The translations under genes were made by a program, and so were the position numbers. From positions 124,001 through 188,000 of the forward strand of contig NZ_JAUQON010000003.1 in NCBI RefSeq assembly GCF_030580955.1: a stretch of 64,000 bases of DNA, in the 5' to 3' direction. This document shows positions 22,523 to 30,722 of the stretch, one piece after another (the first letter of the stretch is position 1; each line of letters opens with the position of its first letter). Under the pieces are notes generated by a model that was not told the DNA's origin, did not search any database, and was given only the letters and a program-made list of their open reading frames with translations. The stretch is from Hymenobacter convexus. Its GTDB lineage: Bacteria > Bacteroidota > Bacteroidia > Cytophagales > Hymenobacteraceae.

Positions 22523-23715
22523 GCCCGGCCCAGAAATTTCCCCGCAGCACCCGGCCGCCGGCCGACCCGACCACGAAGGCCACCGGCACCCCCGGCCGGC
22601 TGCCCCACATCGACAACCCGCTCGACGCCCTGTTTCCCGTCACGGACGCCATGTGGGCCTCTATGCAGCACGAGTACACCAACGGCCGCGAGAAGGGCCA
22701 GACCACCCACGTGCCCTTCATCGACAAGCATTTCACGTGGATGCCGGGCTACACCAACGTCATCACCGGCTGGCCCGGCCACGGCAAAACCGAGCTCTAC
22801 TACCAGCTGCTACTCTACCGGGCCGTGTTCGCCGGCAAGAAAACGGCCATCTACTCGCCCGAGAACGGCCGGCCCCAGGACATCTACGACGGGTTGATTC
22901 ACTCGCTGACCGGCCGCAACCCCGACCGCGACTGGAAGCGCAAGCTCTCGCTGCGCGACTACGCCCTGGCCAAGGACTTCATCCGCGAGCACTTTGTGGT
23001 GGTGAGCCCGCCGCGGGGCATGGGCAAAACGCCCGGCCACATCCTGGCCTACTTCGAAGCGGCCATTGCCCACTTCGGGGTCGACCATTCCATGTTCGAC
23101 CCGTGGAACAAGGCCGACCACTCGGCCCAGGTGGGCATGGGCGGCATCGAGGCCTACCTCATCGGCGTGCTGGACATGTGCACCGGCTGGGCGGCCGACA
23201 CCCGCCAGCACCTGGTCATCACCGCCCACCCCAAGCGCCTCGAAGGCATGGCCTACGGCAACGCCCGGGCGGTTCCGGACGGGGCCGCCATCAGCGGCGG
23301 CCAGACGTGGGAGAACATGGCCCTGGTGATTGGTGCCGTCCACCGCCCCCACAAGCACGTCGAGGGCGACACGTCGGTGGAGCTCTACTGGCACAAGGTC
23401 AAAAGCCACAAGCTCGTCGGCCACCCCGGCTCGGTGGGCACCATTGCGCCCGGCGAGTCCATGCCCGCCGTGCTGGTCACCTTCGACTGGCAGACCAACC
23501 GCTACTACTTCAACGGCTGGACGCCCTTCAACGACCCGCTGGCCTACGAGGTGTGGGGTGGCGCTTTTGAGGAGGACCGCCCGGCCCAACGCCACCTCGT
23601 CGAACCAGAAGCCACGGGCGCGCCGGCCCCTGCCCCCACGTGGCGCAACGGCACCCAGCTGCCCCTCGGCGAAGATTTTACCGGCAAAGGCCGCGTCATC
23701 ACTCTTAACTCTTAA
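22519..23715 (+). CDS. DnaB/RecA-fold replicative helicase-like ATPase
   Basis: A 398-residue protein with a RecA-fold core: Walker A GWPGHGKT (residues 84-91, Lys90), KTAIYSPENGRP after it, a Walker-B-like strand HLVITAHPKR and the IGAVHRPHK segment. It lacks the DnaB N-terminal primase-binding domain, so it is a short, helicase-core version like those of many phages. It should act at the origin opened by the initiator two genes upstream. The start overlaps the previous stop by one codon, suggesting translational coupling. Confidence 0.75.
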   Translation: MSPAQKFPRSTRPPADPTTKATGTPGRLPHIDNPLDALFPVTDAMWASMQHEYTNGREKGQTTHVPFIDKHFTWMPGYTNVITGWPGHGKTELYYQLLLYRAVFAGKKTAIYSPENGRPQDIYDGLIHSLTGRNPDRDWKRKLSLRDYALAKDFIREHFVVVSPPRGMGKTPGHILAYFEAAIAHFGVDHSMFDPWNKADHSAQVGMGGIEAYLIGVLDMCTGWAADTRQHLVITAHPKRLEGMAYGNARAVPDGAAISGGQTWENMALVIGAVHRPHKHVEGDTSVELYWHKVKSHKLVGHPGSVGTIAPGESMPAVLVTFDWQTNRYYFNGWTPFNDPLAYEVWGGAFEEDRPAQRHLVEPEATGAPAPAPTWRNGTQLPLGEDFTGKGRVITLNS

Positions 23716-23723
23716 CCGACAAT

Positions 23724-24272
23724 ATGCACCACGGCCTTACCCTTGAACTCGCCCAAGCTGCCAACGACATGGCCCGCGGCTATCACCCCGACCTCTACTG
23801 CTCTGCGCACTTCGTCGTGGCAGACTTACCCGCCGATGCCAAGAACGTTGGTGGCGCCTACTTCCGCCGCGCCGTGAAGGTTTGGACGGCCCAGCCCACG
23901 GGCGGCGCCATCAATCTGGTGTACTGCGAATCGGTGGGCGACGACGAGGACCTGCTCACGCATTTGCAAAAGGGCCTCAACGAATGGGCGGCCACCGGCG
24001 CCACGCCGCAAGACGCCCACTGGATTACCGAGGCCCGAGCCGCCGAGTTGCTGGCCCTGGCCACGCACCCGCTCACGTCGGTAACGGAGCGCACGGCCTT
24101 GCTGAGCAAGTACCTGCGCTGGCAAACCGAGAAGGACGCCCGCGAGCTGACCCAACTTCTCACCGTTCAGATTGAAGCCCGCAGCCCCGGCGTGCTTACG
24201 GGCCGCGGCTGGATGCCCCACGGCGCCCCGACACCCAAACCCGCCATCAACCCCTACGGCCAAGTGGCCTGA
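23724..24272 (+). CDS. Phage protein (182 aa), unknown
   Basis: Starts MHHGLTLELAQAANDMARGY, eight bases after the helicase. The N-terminal half is mixed alpha/beta (HFVVADLPADAKNVGG, INLVYCESVGDDEDL) and the rest helical. No motif recognised. Operon position places it among replication functions. Confidence 0.55.
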   Translation: MHHGLTLELAQAANDMARGYHPDLYCSAHFVVADLPADAKNVGGAYFRRAVKVWTAQPTGGAINLVYCESVGDDEDLLTHLQKGLNEWAATGATPQDAHWITEARAAELLALATHPLTSVTERTALLSKYLRWQTEKDARELTQLLTVQIEARSPGVLTGRGWMPHGAPTPKPAINPYGQVA

Positions 24273-24306
24273 CCTCATTTCAACAACCCTCACCACCTCC
24301 CCCACC

Positions 24307-24981
24307 ATGGCCAAGATTCCCGGACTCCAAGACATCAACGACCACATCAGCCTCTGCCGCTACGCCTACCTGCGCACCATTCTCTACCAGGAGCGCGGCG
24401 AGCTCACCCCCGAGCAGCAAAGCACCTACCAGTTCCAGATTGGCCACATGACCATCTTGCTGGAAGAACTCAAGGACCACCTCTACAACCTGCGCGGTCT
24501 GGCCACCGCCTGCGCCCACGGCCTGGCCGGCACCACGCCCGACGACTACGAGCCCTGGCAGGAAGACGAGAACGAAAACGAGGTGGAGGTGCCTTACGAC
24601 GCCTACGCCGAGATGGCCTACCACCTCAGCGGCGAAAGCAGCGTGCGCCCGCACCGGTTGAGCGACTCGGTGCTGGCCTACATCGAGGAAATGCCCCTAC
24701 GGGACCAGGTTCACGCCGAGGGCTTCCTGCAGTTCTTCGGTGGGGAGCTGACCGTGCTCAAAGAAGGCGTGCCCGGTACGGATTCGGCCCGCTACTCCTC
24801 CACCGACATCGCCGAGGCCGGCATTTCGGCCGCGCTCGAAGCCATCGGTTCCACGGCCTTCGTCCTCACCTACGCCGACGACATGGCCCGCGTGGAGCAG
24901 CTGGTGATTGACCGCGGCCCGCTGGAAGAAATCGCCGCCTTGCTGGGGCCGCTAAAACGCAAAATGCCGTGGGAGGACTAA
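24307..24981 (+). CDS. Phage protein (224 aa), unknown
   Basis: ATG 24307 is taken because the in-frame upstream part overlaps the previous gene and is unlike protein. Starts MAKIPGLQDINDHISLCRYA. Acidic and mostly helical, with an Asp/Glu-rich stretch (EPWQEDENENEVEVPYD) and a second half with EEMPLRDQVHAEGFLQFF. No catalytic motif is seen. Confidence 0.55.
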   Translation: MAKIPGLQDINDHISLCRYAYLRTILYQERGELTPEQQSTYQFQIGHMTILLEELKDHLYNLRGLATACAHGLAGTTPDDYEPWQEDENENEVEVPYDAYAEMAYHLSGESSVRPHRLSDSVLAYIEEMPLRDQVHAEGFLQFFGGELTVLKEGVPGTDSARYSSTDIAEAGISAALEAIGSTAFVLTYADDMARVEQLVIDRGPLEEIAALLGPLKRKMPWED

Positions 24982-24985
24982 TCCA

Positions 24986-25282
24986 ATGCCCATCCGCACC
25001 GCCTCCCGAGTAGACGCCAACCAGCCGGCCATCGTGGCCGCCCTGCGCGGCATCGGCGCCTCGGTGCTACACCTGCACCAGCTCAAGAACTGCTTCGACC
25101 TACTGGTGGGCTACCGCGGCCGCACCTTCCTCATGGAGGTAAAAGACCCCAGCCAGCCGCCAAGCAAGCGCCAGCTCACCGCGGGTGAAGCGCAATTCAA
25201 AGCGCAGTGGCGCGGCTCTAGCTACCACGTCGTGCACACCATCGACGAGGCCCTCGGCATCGTTACGGCTGCTCCCCCTTGA
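24986..25282 (+). CDS. PD-(D/E)XK nuclease, VRR-NUC/resolvase-like
   Basis: A 98-residue protein fitting the smallest PD-(D/E)XK nucleases: FDLLVGYRGRTFLMEVKDP gives Asp38, Glu51 and Lys53 in the right order and spacing, followed by a QLTAGEAQF helix and a C-terminal strand HVVHTIDEAL. Stand-alone VRR-NUC proteins of this size are common in phage replication modules as resolvase-like structure-specific nucleases. It follows the previous gene by 4 bases. Its last 20 bases overlap the antiparallel gene 25263-25589. Confidence 0.75.
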   Translation: MPIRTASRVDANQPAIVAALRGIGASVLHLHQLKNCFDLLVGYRGRTFLMEVKDPSQPPSKRQLTAGEAQFKAQWRGSSYHVVHTIDEALGIVTAAPP

Positions 25283-25589
25283 CAAACACGAGCGTGGTAA
25301 AAGCTGCCTGCCCTGTGCTGAACGTGCTTCTCAAGCGATACCCTTCTTGATAGAGCCGGGCAATCAGCTTCTGATAGCCTTGCCCGGAATCGGTAATGCC
25401 CTTATCGCTCAGCCCGCCGTTGAACTTGACCATTTCGCTTTTGCCATTGGCCCGACTAATCGAGGCCTCCACGTTGCCGCCGTTGTCATACACCCGCACC
25501 ACGACAATATCCGGCTCCGCCGCCTGCGCCATCACCGGACTCCCACTCAGTGCCACCAGGCACGCTCCCAAGAAGAATAGCTTTTTCAT
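25263..25589 (-). CDS. Small secreted protein, opposite to the phage operon
   Basis: A 108-residue protein with a signal peptide (MKKLFFLGACLVALSGSPVM, cleavage near AQA) and a mature beta-rich part (IVVVRVYDNGGNVEASISRA, FTTLVFVKGEQP). It is the only minus-strand gene inside the rightward early/late block and overlaps the nuclease tail by 20 bases. Such inverted, self-contained secreted genes are usually cargo ('morons') expressed in the lysogen. No family recognised. Confidence 0.6.
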   Translation of the reverse strand: MKKLFFLGACLVALSGSPVMAQAAEPDIVVVRVYDNGGNVEASISRANGKSEMVKFNGGLSDKGITDSGQGYQKLIARLYQEGYRLRSTFSTGQAAFTTLVFVKGEQP

Positions 25590-25634
25590 GCCGGCGAATG
25601 TAGCGCCGGCCCACCACTTGCCCGACTCCTACCC

Positions 25635-26090
25635 ATGGCCCTGCCCAACCGCCTCGCTTCTGCGCCCAGCCTTTCTTCCCCCTCACTCCAGCAACCGGCC
25701 CCGCGGGACCTGCCGGTCTACAACCCCGACCACCACATCCCGCCCCCGCCGCCCATGCCCACGCTGAGCATCAAACCCAAGGGCATGCTCCACCTCCACG
25801 CCAGCCTGCGCCAAGCCATCAGCCTGCGCCACGGCCAGCCCATCGACCTCATTCCCCCGGTGTGGAACAGCCTGTTCTGGCACCTGGACCTGCGCAAGTG
25901 CGCTACCCGCCGCGTGGTGTGGTACGACAACACCCGCGTCCGGGCCGAGGGCATCAAGCTCCCGCCGGGCCTGGTGACCGAACCGCTCACCCTTTACCTG
26001 CTGCCGGGGGAGCCCGCCCATCCGGATTACTACCCGCTACTGCCCGCCAACGCCCTGGCTGCCCCCTTCTATGCCCACCTTGCCCAGTAA
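25635..26090 (+). CDS. Phage protein (151 aa), unknown
   Basis: Starts MALPNRLASAPSLSSPSLQQ; a Pro-rich, probably disordered N terminus leads to a domain beginning MPTLSIKPKGMLHLHASLRQ (a second possible start at 25755). This part (HASLRQAISLRHGQPIDLIP, LTLYLLPGEPAHPDYYPLLP) looks like a small SpoVT/AbrB-like or beta-barrel fold, but the assignment is weak. It overlaps the HNH gene start by 20 bases. Confidence 0.5.
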   Translation: MALPNRLASAPSLSSPSLQQPAPRDLPVYNPDHHIPPPPPMPTLSIKPKGMLHLHASLRQAISLRHGQPIDLIPPVWNSLFWHLDLRKCATRRVVWYDNTRVRAEGIKLPPGLVTEPLTLYLLPGEPAHPDYYPLLPANALAAPFYAHLAQ

Positions 26091-26406
26091 GTCACCGGCG
26101 CGCCCGTGGATACCCAAGGCCCAGCCCACCGCGCGCAAGCCCTACCAGCGGCACGCCGAGCGTACGCCCCTATACGACTCGCCTCGGTGGCGCGCCCTGC
26201 GCCTGGCCCAGTTGCGCAAGGAGCCGTGCTGCCGGGCCTGTGCACAGAAGAAGCGCGTGACGCCAGCCGTGGTGGCCGACCACATCAGGCCCTACCGCGA
26301 CGGCTCGGACTTCTTCGACGCCACCAACCTGCAGAGCCTGTGTACCCCGTGCCATGCCCGCAAGAGTGCCAAGGAAGGCCATGTGAGGCGCAAAAACACC
26401 GTTTAA
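26071..26406 (+). CDS. HNH endonuclease next to terminase
   Basis: A 111-residue HNH nuclease: WRALRLAQLRKEPCCRACA supplies the first Cys pair, VVADHIRPYRDGSDFFDATN the His-Asn core, and LCTPCHARKSAKEG the second Cys pair and last His. HNH proteins of this length directly ahead of a P27 small terminase are typical of HK97-like phages, where the HNH partner (HK97 gp74) is needed for cos cleavage and packaging. The gap that follows has a cos-like sequence. Confidence 0.85.
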   Translation: MPTLPSKSPARPWIPKAQPTARKPYQRHAERTPLYDSPRWRALRLAQLRKEPCCRACAQKKRVTPAVVADHIRPYRDGSDFFDATNLQSLCTPCHARKSAKEGHVRRKNTV

Positions 26407-26464
26407 ACGCAATCAGGGCACATCATATCGCAAAAAGCGCCCCCAGAGGCTGGAAATGGCCTTT

Positions 26465-26500
26465 AGGGGGTAGGGGGTCAAAATCCTTCCGACCCCTCGC
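26465..26500. promoter_or_regulatory. Possible cos packaging site
   Basis: AGGGGG TAGGGGG direct repeat then GGGGTC (26474-26479) and GACCCC (26491-26496) as an inverted repeat, in the 154-base gap between HNH and TerS. G-rich tract plus palindrome in this position is what cos regions of related phages look like. Not proven. Confidence 0.35.
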
Positions 26501-26560
26501 TAAATAACCGTAGCCCAGCCTCAAACAGACGCGCGTGCATAATTCAATTCCAAATATCCC

Positions 26561-27037
26561 ATGCCAGCCGGACGCCCTCGTAAGCCGACCCACCTCAAAA
26601 AATTAGCCGGTACACTGCAGCCCAGCCGCACCAATCCGCTCGAACCCGTGCCCGCCGTGGCGTTGGGCCAACCGCCTGAATGGCTGAGCGCTACAGCCAA
26701 GGAATACTGGGATGAAATCGGCGGAATTCTGCTTCAAATGAACCTGGTGAGCTACGGCGACACCGCCGCCATGACGCTGCTCTGTGACGTGCTGGCGCAG
26801 TGGGTGAGCGTCCGGGTCACTATTGCCAAAAAAGGCCGCGTGTACGAATTGCTCAGCGACGGCGGCAAGGTGTTCCGCGCCCGGCCCGAGGTGGCCATGG
26901 AAGCCGACCTCTGGCGCCGGGCCAGCCGCATGCTCGTGGAGTTCGGCCTGACGCCGGCCAGCCGCTCCAAGGTGTCGGCACTCGGTGACAAGGAGGAAAA
27001 AGACCCATTGTCGGCCCTATTCGACGAAGCGAAATGA
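26561..27037 (+). CDS. terS: Terminase small subunit, P27 family
   Basis: A 158-residue DNA-recognition subunit of the packaging motor. It starts MPAGRPRKPTHLKKLAGTLQ, the signature of the P27 family (GRP-KPT-LK-L-G), followed by PEWLSATAKEYWDEI and a helical body ending RMLVEFGLTPASRSKVSA. Full length. It should bind the cos region just upstream. Its stop overlaps the start of the peptidase-like gene at 27034 (ATGA). Confidence 0.88.
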   Translation: MPAGRPRKPTHLKKLAGTLQPSRTNPLEPVPAVALGQPPEWLSATAKEYWDEIGGILLQMNLVSYGDTAAMTLLCDVLAQWVSVRVTIAKKGRVYELLSDGGKVFRARPEVAMEADLWRRASRMLVEFGLTPASRSKVSALGDKEEKDPLSALFDEAK

Positions 27038-27405
27038 AGCTGATTCTCCAACCCGAAGGCTCGACCGTGTGCGGCCAGTGCTGCGTGGCCATGATAGTGG
27101 GCGTTCCGCTCAAATCCTGCCTCAACACCTTCTGCCACGACTGGGCCACCAACCCCAAAAATGTCCGGTGGGCGCTGAAATACTACCACTACAAGCCCAA
27201 CAAGCGGCTGCTGAAGTTCAAAAAGCAGGAACAATTACCAAATCTGTGCCTGCTCAAGCTCACCTATCCCTTTCAGAAAATGGGGCACTGGGTGGTGTAC
27301 GACACCGGCGACATCTACTGCCCGGTGCTCGGCATTGTGAACTACGACGACTACGAAGAGCTCAGCGGCGGCACCCTCACCCACTACCTCGGATTTACTA
27401 AATGA
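27034..27405 (+). CDS. C39-like papain-fold cysteine peptidase between terminase subunits
   Basis: A 123-residue protein with GSTVCGQCCVAMIVG at residues 9-23, resembling the DCG-x-ACL-M active-site start of C39-type peptidases, candidate nucleophile Cys13 (or Cys16), then GHWVVYDTGD with His85 and Asp90/Asp93. Several other Cys residues lie near the front. Its start overlaps the TerS stop and its stop overlaps the TerL start, so all three are translationally coupled. Function unknown: possibly processing a phage structural protein or host factor. The papain-like call is by motif order only and a non-catalytic homologue is possible. Confidence 0.55.
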   Translation: MKLILQPEGSTVCGQCCVAMIVGVPLKSCLNTFCHDWATNPKNVRWALKYYHYKPNKRLLKFKKQEQLPNLCLLKLTYPFQKMGHWVVYDTGDIYCPVLGIVNYDDYEELSGGTLTHYLGFTK

Positions 27406-29285
27406 GCACCCTTGCCCCTTGGCACCAATACGCCACCGACGCCGCGCACTACGGCGGCATCGAAGCCGCCGTGCAGGAAAAGCTGCGCCCGATTCTGCGG
27501 CGCATCGCCAACCTGGAAAAAGAACAGTTGGAATTTGAGCGGCCGACCCTGAGCCAGCCCGGCAAAGCATTTGCGGAACTGCGGGAAGAGGTGAAAGCTT
27601 CCGACCGGAGCCGGGAAATTGCGGCCCTGGGCCGCAAGGCCGAGGCCTTCCGCGCCCAGTTGCGCGAGCTACCGATGCGCGTGAGCAAGTACACCCGCCT
27701 GGCCTGTGAGCGCCACCTGCGCGACCTGCAGCACGGCCCGGAGCGCGGGCTGTGGTTCGACGAGAAGCGGGCCACGGTGGCCGTGAAGTTCTTTTTGCTG
27801 CTCACCCACAACAAAGGCAAGTGGGCCGGCCAGCCGATGACGCTGGAGCCCTGGCAGCAATTCTTCATTGCCAGCATTTTCGGCTGGAAACGGGCCGACG
27901 GCACCCGCCGCTTCCGCGAATCCTACCTCGAAGTGGCCCGCAAAAACGGCAAAAGCACCGTGGGCTCGGGCGTGTGCCTCGAAATGCTGGTGCTCGACGG
28001 CGAGGCCGGCGCTGAAATCTACACGGCGGCCACCAAAAAGGAGCAGGCCCGCATCGTGTTTGGCGACGCCCAGAACATGGCCAGCAAGTCCACCTCGCTG
28101 CTCAAGAAGGTGAAGGTGCAGCGCAACGCCATTCTGGTGCCCTCCACCCTCTCGACGATGAAACCGATGTCGTCGGACTCCAAAACCGAGGACGGTCTCA
28201 ACCCGCATTGCATCTACATTGACGAGTATCACGCCCACCCCGACGACGGGCTCTACTCGGTGCTCAAGTCGGCCACCGGCGCCCGGGCCCAGCCGCTGCT
28301 CTCCATCATCACCACGGCCGGCTTCAACCGGCTCGGGCCCTGCGCCCAGCTGCGCAAGGCCTGCGCCAACCTGCTCGAAGGCCAGCACACGGACGACTCG
28401 TATTTCGCCCTCATCTTCAGCCTCGACGAGGAGGACGACTGGAACGACGAGAGCACCTGGCAGAAAGCCAACCCCAATTTGGGCGTTTCGCTGCAGCTCG
28501 ACTACCTGCGCGAGCAGCACCTGGCCGCCGTGCGCCTGCCCTCGCAGCAGGTGAACTTCAAAACCAAGCACCTCAACATCTGGACCGACAGCGCCGTGAC
28601 CTGGATTCCGTCCGAAGTGTGGGCACTGGGCAACGAGGGCACGCCGGTGGCCGAGCTGGCCGGCCGCCAGTGCTGGGGCGGACTCGACCTGGCCAGCGTG
28701 CGCGACATCACGGCCCTGGTGTTCATTTTTCCCACCGATGACGGCGCGTTCGACGTGCGGTGCTGGTTTTGGGTGCCGGCCGATACGGTGGATATCCGGA
28801 CCGAAAAAGACAGCATCCCCTACCGGCAATGGGTGGACGAGGGCTACATCATCGCCACGCCCGGCAACGTGACGGATTACAACTACATCAAGCGCCAGGT
28901 GCAGGAACTCTGCGAAACCTACCAGGTGCAGATGATAGACTACGACCGCTTCAACGCCTCCCAGCTGGTGATTGACCTCACGGACGAGGGCGTGCCCATG
29001 CAGCCGTTTGGCCAGGGGTTCGTGTCGATGAATGCGCCCACCAAAGAGCTGGAAAAGCTGGCGCTGGAGGGCAAGGTGCACCACTACGGCAACCCCGTGC
29101 TGGCGTGGATGTGCGGCAACGTGGAGATTCAGCGCGACCCGGCCGACAACATCAAAATCAACAAAGGCAAGTCGAAAGAAAAGGTCGACGGCATGGTGGC
29201 GCTGGTGGAGGCCTTGGGCGGCTACCTGAGCGATGACCGCGAAGACGAGTACATCCGGGAGGGCCGCGGCATTATTGAGCTGTAG
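27402..29285 (+). CDS. terL: Terminase large subunit
   Basis: A 627-residue packaging ATPase and nuclease. Walker A YLEVARKNGKST (Lys184), Walker B CIYIDEYHAH (Asp274-Glu275), coupling motif LLSIITTAGFN. The C-terminal RNase H-like nuclease carries CWGGLDLASVRDITAL and IDYDRFNASQL. The long N-terminal extension (about 110 residues of helix, EKLRPILRRIANLEKEQLEF) is somewhat unusual. It is the HK97-type Terminase_1 lineage, consistent with P27 TerS and cos packaging. Confidence 0.93.
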   Translation: MSTLAPWHQYATDAAHYGGIEAAVQEKLRPILRRIANLEKEQLEFERPTLSQPGKAFAELREEVKASDRSREIAALGRKAEAFRAQLRELPMRVSKYTRLACERHLRDLQHGPERGLWFDEKRATVAVKFFLLLTHNKGKWAGQPMTLEPWQQFFIASIFGWKRADGTRRFRESYLEVARKNGKSTVGSGVCLEMLVLDGEAGAEIYTAATKKEQARIVFGDAQNMASKSTSLLKKVKVQRNAILVPSTLSTMKPMSSDSKTEDGLNPHCIYIDEYHAHPDDGLYSVLKSATGARAQPLLSIITTAGFNRLGPCAQLRKACANLLEGQHTDDSYFALIFSLDEEDDWNDESTWQKANPNLGVSLQLDYLREQHLAAVRLPSQQVNFKTKHLNIWTDSAVTWIPSEVWALGNEGTPVAELAGRQCWGGLDLASVRDITALVFIFPTDDGAFDVRCWFWVPADTVDIRTEKDSIPYRQWVDEGYIIATPGNVTDYNYIKRQVQELCETYQVQMIDYDRFNASQLVIDLTDEGVPMQPFGQGFVSMNAPTKELEKLALEGKVHHYGNPVLAWMCGNVEIQRDPADNIKINKGKSKEKVDGMVALVEALGGYLSDDREDEYIREGRGIIEL

Positions 29286-29288
29286 GCT

Positions 29289-29345
29289 TCTCCCGTTTCC
29301 CCCCGCCCTCCTGTCAATATCGCTACCCCCGCGTCGGAGCTTTGA
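29289..29345 (+). promoter_or_regulatory. Repeated late leader element, copy 1
   Basis: TCTCCCGTTTCCCCCCGCC (29289-29307) followed by ...CGGAGCTT. Near-identical elements precede the genes at 39091 and 42311. It overlaps the hairpin at 29331-29361. Confidence 0.5.
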
Positions 29346-29361
29346 AGAGCTAATCCGACGC
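29331..29361 (+). promoter_or_regulatory. Hairpin just before the portal start codon
   Basis: GCGTCGGA (29331-29338) pairs exactly with TCCGACGC (29354-29361), with AGCT...AGCT inside the loop. It ends 2 bases before the GTG start at 29364, so it could limit translation. Confidence 0.5.
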
Positions 29362-29363
29362 CC

Positions 29364-30722
29364 GTGGGCCTTTTCGACTTCCTCAACCGCAAATCCAAAC
29401 CGGCCCCCGTGACCGGCGACCCCAACAACGTTGGCGGCGTGGGCACCTTCGTGGGCGCTGGCGGGCAGGGCGAAGCCGACCCGGCCTTTGCGGATTTCCT
29501 GGCCAGCGGCGGCGGCACCTTCGCCGCGCCCGGCACCAGCGGCGCGGTGGCCGTGAACGAGCACACGGCCGTGACGCTTTCGGCCGTCTGGGGCTGCGTG
29601 CGCGTGATAGCCGAGTCGGTGGCCCAGCTGCCGCTACTGGTGCTCGACAAAAGCACCCACGGTAAAAACCGGCTGGCCACCGAACACCCGGCCTACCTGG
29701 TGCTGACGCTGGAGCCCAACCCGCGCCAGTCGGCGTTCAATTTCTGGGAGCTGATGGTGGCCACCTGCTGCCTGTGGGGCAATGCCTACGCCATCATTGA
29801 GCGCAACAACTTGTACGAAGCCGTGGGCCTGCACTGGGTGCACCCGCGCAACGTGAGCGTGTACGAGTACGGGGGCGAGCTCTGGTACTGGGTGGCCGGC
29901 GAGAAGGCCCCGCGCCCCGCTTCAGAAATCCTGCACCTAGCCGGCCTGGGCTTCAACGGCGTGACCGGCCGCTCGGTGCTGAGCGTGATGCGCGAAAACT
30001 TCGCCCTGGGCCTGTCGGCCCAACGCTACGGCGTCAATTTCTACGAGAACGGCACCCACATTGACGGCGTGCTGGAATCGGCCAACAAGATTGACGACAA
30101 GCCCGGCCCCAGCGGCACCTCGGTGCTGGAGCGGCTGCGGGCGCAGTTTGCCGACCGGTATTCCGGGCTCAGCAACTCTCACAAACCGCTGATTCTGGAG
30201 TACGGCCTGCAATACAAGCGCATTGGCATGCCCCCGGCCGACGCCCAGTTCATCGAAACCCGGAAGATTCAAGCCGAGGAAATCGCCCGGGCCTTCCGCG
30301 TGCCGCAGCATAAGATTGGCATGCTGGAGCGCAGCACCAACAACAACATTGAGCACCAGGGCCTGGAGTTCGTGACCGACTGCCTGGGGCCCTGGCTGCG
30401 GCGCATTGAGCAGGAATGCCGCCGCAAGCTGCTGCGCGACGACCAGAAGCGCGCCTACCGCATCCACTTCGACCTCGACGGCTTGCTGCGCGGCGATTTC
30501 GCCAGCCGCGCCACCTTCTACAAAACCCTGTGGGGCGTGGGCCTGATGAGCGCCAACGACATTGCCGACATGGAGGACCGCGACCATGTGGAAGGCGGCG
30601 ATGAGCGGTTCGTGCCGCTGAACATGGTGCCTACCAGTCTCATCAAGGAGGTGCTGCTCAAGCCCGCCGCCAAAGCCCCGAAAACGCCAAAATCTACCGA
30701 AAAAGACCCTTCAACCGCATGA
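29364..30722 (+). CDS. Phage portal protein, HK97 type
   Basis: A 452-residue portal subunit. GTG start 29364 gives MGLFDFLNRKSKPAPV, the common N terminus of HK97-type portals. Landmarks: AVNEHTAVTLSAVWGCVRVI, ESVAQLPLLVLDK, NLYEAVGLHWVHPRNVSVYE, IEHQGLEFVTDCLGPWLRRI and DFASRATFYKTLWGVG. Full length. It forms the dodecameric channel through which TerL packages DNA. Its start overlaps no other gene; a hairpin sits directly upstream. The stop overlaps the protease start. Confidence 0.9.
   Translation: MGLFDFLNRKSKPAPVTGDPNNVGGVGTFVGAGGQGEADPAFADFLASGGGTFAAPGTSGAVAVNEHTAVTLSAVWGCVRVIAESVAQLPLLVLDKSTHGKNRLATEHPAYLVLTLEPNPRQSAFNFWELMVATCCLWGNAYAIIERNNLYEAVGLHWVHPRNVSVYEYGGELWYWVAGEKAPRPASEILHLAGLGFNGVTGRSVLSVMRENFALGLSAQRYGVNFYENGTHIDGVLESANKIDDKPGPSGTSVLERLRAQFADRYSGLSNSHKPLILEYGLQYKRIGMPPADAQFIETRKIQAEEIARAFRVPQHKIGMLERSTNNNIEHQGLEFVTDCLGPWLRRIEQECRRKLLRDDQKRAYRIHFDLDGLLRGDFASRATFYKTLWGVGLMSANDIADMEDRDHVEGGDERFVPLNMVPTSLIKEVLLKPAAKAPKTPKSTEKDPSTA

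Noticed and set aside
27669-29564. Minus-strand 631-codon frame over the large terminase
   Set aside because: Shadow of terL, whose Walker motifs and nuclease residues are intact on the plus strand.
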